From the NCBI RefSeq assembly GCF_001598255.1, contig NZ_BCYP01000029.1:1-61329 (forward strand): a stretch of DNA of 61,329 bases, read 5' to 3'. The notes below the pieces were generated by a model. The model saw only the letters and a list, made by a program, of their open reading frames with translations. It was not told the DNA's origin and did no database searches. This document shows, piece after piece, positions 57,101-61,329 of the stretch (the stretch's first letter is position 1; the number at the start of each line of letters is the position of its first letter). Source of the stretch: Mitsuaria chitosanitabida ATCC BAA-476 = NBRC 102408 (GTDB taxonomy: Bacteria; Pseudomonadota; Gammaproteobacteria; Burkholderiales; Burkholderiaceae_C). The position numbers were made by a program, and so were the translations under genes.

Positions 57101-60100
57101 CTGGTCAGGGCGCGGACGGCCGTGGTCGACAGGGCCTTCAGGTCGCCCGTCTCGATGGCGGCCATCTGGTCGGTGGTCAGGCCGGCGACCTGCTTGGTCG
57201 TCAGCGCGCCCACCTGGGCCGAGGTCAGGGCCACGATCGAATCGGTGCTCAGCGCGCCGACCTGGGCCGAGCTCAGCGCCGCCACCTGGTTGGTGGCCAG
57301 CGCCTGCACGTCGTCGGACTGCAGGGTCGAGACCTGGCCGGTCGTCAGCGCGGCGACCTGGTTGGTCGACAGCGCCTTGATCTGGCCGCTGGTCAGCGCG
57401 TTCAGGTCGTCGCTGGACAGGTTGCTGACCTGACCGGTGGTCAGGGCGGCGACCTGCTGGGTCGACAGGGCCTGGATCTGGGCGGTGCCCAGCGCGTCCA
57501 GCTGCGTCGAGGTCAGCGAGGCCAGGGCGTTGGTCGTCATCGCCTTCAGGTCGCCCGTCTCGATGGCGGCCATCTGGTCGGTGGTCAGGCCGGCGACCTG
57601 CTTGCTGTTCAGCGTGGCGACCTGGGCGGAGCTCAGGGCGACGATCGAGTCGGTGCTCAGCGCGCCGACCTGGGCCGAGTTCAGCGCCGCCACCTGGTTG
57701 GTGTTGAGCGCGGCGACATCGGCCGATTCCATCGTCGAGACCTGGCCGGTCGTCAGGGCCGCGACCTGCTGCGTGGTCAGGGCCTTGATCTGGCCGCTGG
57801 TCAGCGCGTTCAGGTCATCGCTGGACAGGTTGCTGATCTGGCCGGTGGTCAGCGCGGCGACCTGCTGCGTCGACAGGGCGGCGATCTGGTCGGAGCCCAG
57901 CGCGTCCAGCTGCGTGGAGGTCAGCGAGGCCAGGGCGTTGGTGCCCAGCGACTTCAGGTGGGCCGTCTCGATGGCGGCGATCTGGTCGGTGGTCAGGCCG
58001 GCGACCTGCTTGCTGTTCAGCGCGCCGACCTGCGACGAGGTCAGGGCCACGATGGATTCGGTGCTCAGCGCGCCGATCTGGGCCGAGTTCAGCGCCTGGA
58101 CCTGCTGGGTCGTCAGCGACTGCACGTCGTCGGACTGCAGGGTCGAGACCTGCGCCGTGGTCAGCGCGGCGACCTGGGCGGTGCCCAGGGCCTTGATCTG
58201 GGCGCTGGTGAGGGCGTTCAGGTCGTCGCTGATCAGGTTGGCGATCTGGCCGGTCGACAGCGCGGCGACCTGGGCGGTCGTCAGCGCGCCGATCTGGTCG
58301 GTGTGCAGGGCGTTGAGCTGGTCGCTGGTCAGGGCGCGCAGCGCGGCCGTGTTCAGGGACTTCAGATCACCGGACTCGATGGCGCCCATCTGGTCGGTGG
58401 TCAGGCCCGCGACCTGCTTGCTGGTCAGCGCGGCGACCTGGGTGGAGGTCAGCGCGACGATCGCGTCGGTGCTCAGGGCGCCGACCTGGGTGGAGCTCAG
58501 CGCCACGACCTGGTTGGTGCCCAGGGCGGCGACGTCGGCCGATTCCATGGTCGCGATCTGGCCGGTGGTCAGGGCGGCGACCTGCTGGGTGGTCAGGGCC
58601 TTGATCTGGGCGCTGGTGAACGCGTTCAGGTCATCGCTGGTCAGGTTGCTGATCTGGCCGGTGGTCAGCGCGGCGACCTGGGCGGTCGTCAGCGACTGGA
58701 TCTGGTCGCTGTTCAGCGCTTCCAGTTCCGCGGAGGTCAGCGAGGCGACCTGGCCGGTCGTCAGCGCGCGCAGCTGGCCGGTGGTCAGCGCGGCGAAGTC
58801 GTCGGTGGTGAACTGGCTGATCTGGCCGGTGGTCAGGGCGGCGACCTGGTTGGTGGTCAGCGCCTCGATCTGGTCGGAGTGCAGGGCGTTCAGCTGGTCG
58901 CTGGTCAGCGCGCGCAGCGTGCCGGTCGACATGGCCTTCAGGTCGCCCGTCTCGAAGGCGCCCATCTGGTCCGTGGTCAGGCCGGCGGCCTGCTTGCTGG
59001 TCAGCGCGGCCACCTGGGCCGAGCCCAGGGCGACGATCGAGTCGGTGCTCAGCGCGCCGACCTGGCCGGAGCTCAGCGCCGCGACCTGGTTGGTGTTCAG
59101 CGCCGCGACGTCGTCGGACTGCATGGTCGAGACCTGGCCGGTCGTCAGCGCGGCGACCTGGTTGGTCGACAGCGCCTTGATCTGGCCGCTGGTCAGGGCG
59201 TTCAGGTCATCGCTGGACAGGGTGCTCACCTGGCCGGTGGTCAGGGCGGCGACCTGCTGGGTCGTCAGCGCCGCGACCTGGTCGGAGTTCAGCGCGTCGA
59301 GCTGGGCCGAGGTCAGCGAGGCCAGGGCGTTGGTGCCCAGGGCCTTCACGTCGCCCGATTCCATGGCGGCGATCTGGTCGGTGGTCAGGCCGGCGGTCTG
59401 CTTGCTGTTCAGCGCGGCGACCTGCGCGGAGGTCAGCGCGACGATGGATTCGGTGCTCAGGGCACCCAGCTGGGCCGAGTTCAGCGCGGCGACCTGGGCG
59501 GTCGTCAGCGACTGCACGTCGTCGGACTGCATGGTCGAGACCTGGCCGGTGGTCAGGGCGGCGACCTGGGCGGTGCCCAGGGCCTTGATCTGGCCGCTGG
59601 TCAGGGCGTTCAGGTCGTCGCTGCTCAGGTTGGCGACCTGGCCGGTGGTCAGGCTGGCCACCTGGTTGGTCGTCAGCGCGCCGATCTGGTCGGTGTGCAG
59701 GGCGTTGAGCTGGTCGCTGGTCAGGGCGCGCAGGGCGCCGGTGGACAGGGACTTCAGGTCAGCCGACTCGATGGCGCCCATCTGGTCGGTGGTCAGACCC
59801 GCGACCTGCTTGCTGGTCAGCGCGCCGACCTGCTGCGAGTTCAGGGCCACGATCGAGTCGGTGCTCAGCGCGCCGACCTGGGCGGAGCCCAGCGCCACGA
59901 CCTGGGCGGTCGTCAGCGCGGCGACCTCGTCCGAGTGCAGCGTGGACAGCTGGCCGGTGGTCAGGGCGGCGACCTGGGCGGTGCCCAGGGCCTTGATCTG
60001 GCCGCTGGTGAACGCGTTCAGGTCATCGCTGGTCAGGTTGCTGACCTGGCCGGTGGTCAGGGCGGCGACCTGGACGGTCGTCAGCGCCTGGATCTGGTCG

Positions 60101-61329
60101 GAGCCCAGCGCGTCCAGCTGGTCGCTGGTCAGGGCGCGCAGCGCGGCCGTGTTCAGGGCCTTCAGGTCGCCCGTCTCGATGGCGCCCATCTGGTCGGTGC
60201 TCAGGCCGGCGACCTGCTTGGTCGACAGCGCGCCGACCTGCGTCGAGGTCAGGGCGACGATGTTGCCGGTGGACAGGGCGGCGATCTGGTCCGAGCCCAG
60301 GGCCGCGACCTGGGCGGTCGTCAGGGCCTGGACGTCGTTGCTCTCCATGTTGGCGACCTGGGCGGTCGTCAGGGCCGCGACCTGAGCGGTGCCCAGCGCG
60401 CGGATCTGGGCCGAGCCCATCGCGTTCAGGTCCTCGGTCGACAGCGCCTGGATCTGGGCGGTGCCCAGGGCGGCGACCTGGGCGGTCGTCAGCGCGGCGA
60501 CCTGGTCGGAGGTCAGGGCGGCCACCTGGTCGGTGGTCAGCGCGCGCAGCGAGGCGGTGCTCAGGGCCTTGACGTCGACGGTCTCGATGGCGCCGACCTG
60601 GTCGGTGGTCAGGCCGCCGACCTGCTTGGTCGACAGCGGAGCGACCTGCTGCGAGGTCAGGGCGGCGATGTTCTCGGTCGACAGCGCGCCGACCTGGGCC
60701 GAGCTCAGCGCGGCGACCTGGGCGGTCGTCAGCGCCTGCACGTCGTCGGACTGCAGGGTCGAGACCTGGCCGGTCGTCAGCGCGGCGACCTGGCTGGTCG
60801 ACAGCGCCTTGATCTGGCCGCTGGTCAGGGCGTTCAGGTCATCGCTGGACAGGTTGCTGATCTGGCCGGTGGACAGCGCGGCGACCTGGGCGGTCGTCAG
60901 CGCGCCGACCTGGTCGGTGTGCAGGGCGTTGAGCTGGTCGCTGGTGAGCGAGCGCAGCGCGGCGGTGTTCAGGGACTTCAGGTCGCCGGTCTCGATGGCG
61001 CCCATCTGGTCGGTGCTCAGGCCCGCGGCCTGCTTGCTCGACAGCGCGCCGACCTGCGTCGAGGTCAGGGCGACGATGTTGCCGGTGGACAGGGCGGCGA
61101 TCTGGTCGGAGCTCAGCGCGGCGATCTGGGCCGTCGTGAGCGCCTGCACGTCGTCGCTCTCCATGTTGGCGATCTGGCCGGTCGTCAGGGCGGCGATCTG
61201 GGCGGTGCCCAGGGCGCGGATCTGGGCCGAGCCCAGCGCGTTCAGGTCGTCGCTGGACATGGCGGCGACCTGGCCCGTGGTCAGCGCGGCGACCTGGCCG
61301 GTCGTCAGCGCGGCGACCTGGTCGGAGTG
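54157..61329 (-). CDS. giant octapeptide-repeat protein B with C-terminal calcium-loop domain (5' end outside window)
   Basis: The reading frame is open to the right edge, giving at least 2390 residues; an internal Met codon at 61260 is not the start because octads continue beyond it. The visible part is 263 full octads (54931-61242) plus a few more at the edge, then a 257-residue C-terminal domain homologous to that of protein A: FLATPIMLDLDGTGIHT, WGWTAGNTGLLVMDRNGNG, D-V-N-H-D-G-H-I-N, D-A-N-H-D-G-K-V-E-A-G-E, an Ala/Thr-rich linker and tail YKKLHEDDQSGSGPLI. Loops D-x-N-x-D/N-G are typical calcium ligands. No Cys was noticed in the repeats. Probably an exported surface or matrix protein; the export route is not in the window. 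Its N-terminus must be read from the next segment. Confidence 0.9.
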   Translation of the reverse strand, partial: HSDQVAALTTGQVAALTTGQVAAMSSDDLNALGSAQIRALGTAQIAALTTGQIANMESDDVQALTTAQIAALSSDQIAALSTGNIVALTSTQVGALSSKQAAGLSTDQMGAIETGDLKSLNTAALRSLTSDQLNALHTDQVGALTTAQVAALSTGQISNLSSDDLNALTSGQIKALSTSQVAALTTGQVSTLQSDDVQALTTAQVAALSSAQVGALSTENIAALTSQQVAPLSTKQVGGLTTDQVGAIETVDVKALSTASLRALTTDQVAALTSDQVAALTTAQVAALGTAQIQALSTEDLNAMGSAQIRALGTAQVAALTTAQVANMESNDVQALTTAQVAALGSDQIAALSTGNIVALTSTQVGALSTKQVAGLSTDQMGAIETGDLKALNTAALRALTSDQLDALGSDQIQALTTVQVAALTTGQVSNLTSDDLNAFTSGQIKALGTAQVAALTTGQLSTLHSDEVAALTTAQVVALGSAQVGALSTDSIVALNSQQVGALTSKQVAGLTTDQMGAIESADLKSLSTGALRALTSDQLNALHTDQIGALTTNQVASLTTGQVANLSSDDLNALTSGQIKALGTAQVAALTTGQVSTMQSDDVQSLTTAQVAALNSAQLGALSTESIVALTSAQVAALNSKQTAGLTTDQIAAMESGDVKALGTNALASLTSAQLDALNSDQVAALTTQQVAALTTGQVSTLSSDDLNALTSGQIKALSTNQVAALTTGQVSTMQSDDVAALNTNQVAALSSGQVGALSTDSIVALGSAQVAALTSKQAAGLTTDQMGAFETGDLKAMSTGTLRALTSDQLNALHSDQIEALTTNQVAALTTGQISQFTTDDFAALTTGQLRALTTGQVASLTSAELEALNSDQIQSLTTAQVAALTTGQISNLTSDDLNAFTSAQIKALTTQQVAALTTGQIATMESADVAALGTNQVVALSSTQVGALSTDAIVALTSTQVAALTSKQVAGLTTDQMGAIESGDLKSLNTAALRALTSDQLNALHTDQIGALTTAQVAALSTGQIANLISDDLNALTSAQIKALGTAQVAALTTAQVSTLQSDDVQSLTTQQVQALNSAQIGALSTESIVALTSSQVGALNSKQVAGLTTDQIAAIETAHLKSLGTNALASLTSTQLDALGSDQIAALSTQQVAALTTGQISNLSSDDLNALTSGQIKALTTQQVAALTTGQVSTMESADVAALNTNQVAALNSAQVGALSTDSIVALSSAQVATLNSKQVAGLTTDQMAAIETGDLKAMTTNALASLTSTQLDALGTAQIQALSTQQVAALTTGQVSNLSSDDLNALTSGQIKALSTNQVAALTTGQVSTLQSDDVQALATNQVAALSSAQVGALSTDSIVALTSAQVGALTTKQVAGLTTDQMAAIETGDLKALSTTAVRALTSDQLQALGSDQIEALTSQQLQALSTTQISQFATDDFAALTTGQLRALTTGQVASLTSAELEALNSDQIAALTTQQVAAMTTAQIANLTSDDLNALTSAQIKALTTGQVAALTTAQVSTMETADVQALATNQVAALGSAQVGALSTDAIVALTSTQVAALTSKQVAGLTTDQMGAIESGDLKSLNTAALRALTSDQLNALHTDQIGALTTQQVASLTTGQVSNLTSDDLNALTSGQIKALTTQQLQSLTTGQIASMESLDVAALNTNQVIALGSAQIGALSTDSIVALTSSQAAALTSTQVAGLTTDQMAALETGDLRSMSTAALRALTSTQLDALGSDQIAALTTTQVASLTTGQIANLTSDDFNALTSGQIRALSNSQLQALTTAQISAMETADVAALSSTQMLALSSTQIGALSTDAIVALSTVQAAALTSVQVDGLTTAQMAAFETADLRMLGTAAIRSLDSAQLEALGSDQIAALSTQQVSALSTLQVSQMATDDVQALTSQQIVSMTSAQLHAFTTDQVMAIDSGDLAAISSTNLVAFDSGDFAAFTSDQIHAMTSAQWSAVSSAQIVGIETADIASISTDGIDALSTAAIHAFHTDQIAALSSDQVHEFSTAQMHALGTDQIAALTTDDINAFTSQHFATLTSAQMHAFTTSQILAMDSSDIHALTSIQVQGLTTDQIVAMTSDQFIGWDTQDLASMNMEQVLAMTSEQRAGWTDEQRNSVFLATPIMLDLDGTGIHTTSAANGVNFDLNASGHTDKWGWTAGNTGLLVMDRNGNGQIDDGSELFGSGTSVNGRKGLDGFGALGSLDVNHDGHINAKDADFSKLQVWVDANHDGKVEAGEMKSLTDLGIVDLDLNATKTTHVDNGNVVGLVSSYTKADGTTHEMSDVWLAKDGATQHATTGTTATTGTTPQLGDLLAQPEANLLTGGTTHTATVTTAAATAAASTATDATVHADVMSAAYKKLHEDDQSGSGPLI
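55603..61242 (-). repeat. thirteen 17-octad (408-bp) higher-order units with two 168-bp insertions
   Basis: Each unit has 17 octads with position-specific words: 1 NALTSGQI, 2 KALxTxQV, 4 ST[ML][QE]SxDV, 7 GALSTDSI, 9 xxLxSKQV, 10 AGLTTDQM, 11 xAIExGDL, 12 K[SA]LxTxAL, 17 xNLxSDDL. Unit boundaries (plus-strand starts): 55603, 56011, 56419, 56995, 57403, 57811, 58219, 58795, 59203, 59611, 60019, 60427, 60835. Seven-octad insertions occupy 56827-56994 and 58627-58794. 13 x 408 + 2 x 168 = 5640 bases, exactly the span, with no register slip. Octads in 54931-55602 (28 units) are diverged and lack this pattern. Confidence 0.9.

Noticed and set aside
49566-60385. Long open frames on the plus strand opposite the octad genes (about 1500, 710 and 982 codons)
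   Set aside because: They arise because the repetitive sense codons, read antisense, rarely give stop codons; composition is artefactual (Arg/Gln/Val or Ser/Trp-rich) and there are no start signals or families.
50310-61242. Regular 24-bp repeats as a possible CRISPR array
   Set aside because: Units are contiguous coding octads with third-base variation and no unique spacers between identical repeats; the frame is open throughout.
54157-61260. ATG at 61260 as the start of octad protein B
   Set aside because: Octad register continues upstream to the window edge, so this Met is an internal octad residue and the true start is outside.
49515-61329. TALE-like DNA-binding repeats, suggested by words such as LTPDQIAAL
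   Set aside because: TALE repeats are 33-35 residues with a variable di-residue; here the unit is eight residues with no such position, and the C-terminus is a calcium-loop domain.
49515-61329. RTX nonapeptide haemolysin
   Set aside because: No GGxGxDxUx repeats; only the C-terminal domain resembles parts of RTX-associated proteins.

Overview
The window comes from a very GC-rich betaproteobacterial chromosome, most likely a Burkholderiales of the Roseateles/Mitsuaria/Rubrivivax type. This is inferred from base composition, strong third-position G/C, and the gene families present (DUF2069, YihY, XRE-cupin next to kbl, TRAP transport, paired RND pumps). No rRNA, tRNA, CRISPR array, insertion sequence or phage gene was recognised.

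Layout. 1-0.8 kb: 5' part of a WXXGXW-type lipoprotein with an Asn/Thr-rich tail, cut by the left edge. 1.2-5.7 kb: adaptor lipoprotein plus RND pump. 5.8-13.2 kb: a glyoxalase-fold protein, an orphan propeller histidine kinase, an FAD-linked 2-hydroxyacid dehydrogenase overlapping a DUF2069 gene, YihY and a small tail-anchored protein. 13.3-16.2 kb: XRE-cupin regulator divergent from kbl and an SDR-type threonine dehydrogenase (threonine to glycine plus acetyl-CoA), with a promoter and inverted-repeat operator between them. 16.3-17.8 kb: an unknown gene, then an AT-richer two-gene island whose first product matches Tse2-type ADP-ribosyltransferase-fold toxins and whose second is a small helical candidate immunity protein. 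17.8-22.4 kb: DUF962/Mpo1, alpha/beta hydrolase, homocysteine synthase, CBS-domain protein, chorismate synthase (aroC). 22.7-28.3 kb: a second adaptor plus RND pump and a DUF58-like protein lacking its core motif. 28.4-33.2 kb: a LacI-type regulator divergent from gluconokinase and a TRAP transporter, with three matching palindromic operators. 33.5-39.3 kb: amino-acid-binding-like protein, patatin, and a glycine-betaine-type ABC importer whose permease and binding protein are fused. 39.5-46 kb: zinc-phospholipase-like enzyme with two cell-envelope partners, a SulP transporter and a chemoreceptor.

The most unusual part is 46.4 kb to the right edge, all on the minus strand. Two adjacent giant genes encode proteins built almost entirely of an eight-residue repeat (x-A-L-S/T-S/T-x-Q/D-V/I/L) in unbroken register. 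Each ends in the same calcium-loop domain and a similar C-terminal tail. In the downstream gene (49.5-54.0 kb) there are 154 diverged octads. In the upstream gene (54.2 kb to the edge, start outside the window) at least 263 octads are arranged in 17-octad (408 bp) higher-order units, with two seven-octad insertions and a duplication at 1800 bp spacing. Three overlapping glycosyltransferase-type genes follow on the same strand. A reasonable hypothesis is a secreted or surface calcium-dependent giant repeat protein system, possibly glycosylated by its neighbours; no secretion apparatus is in the window.
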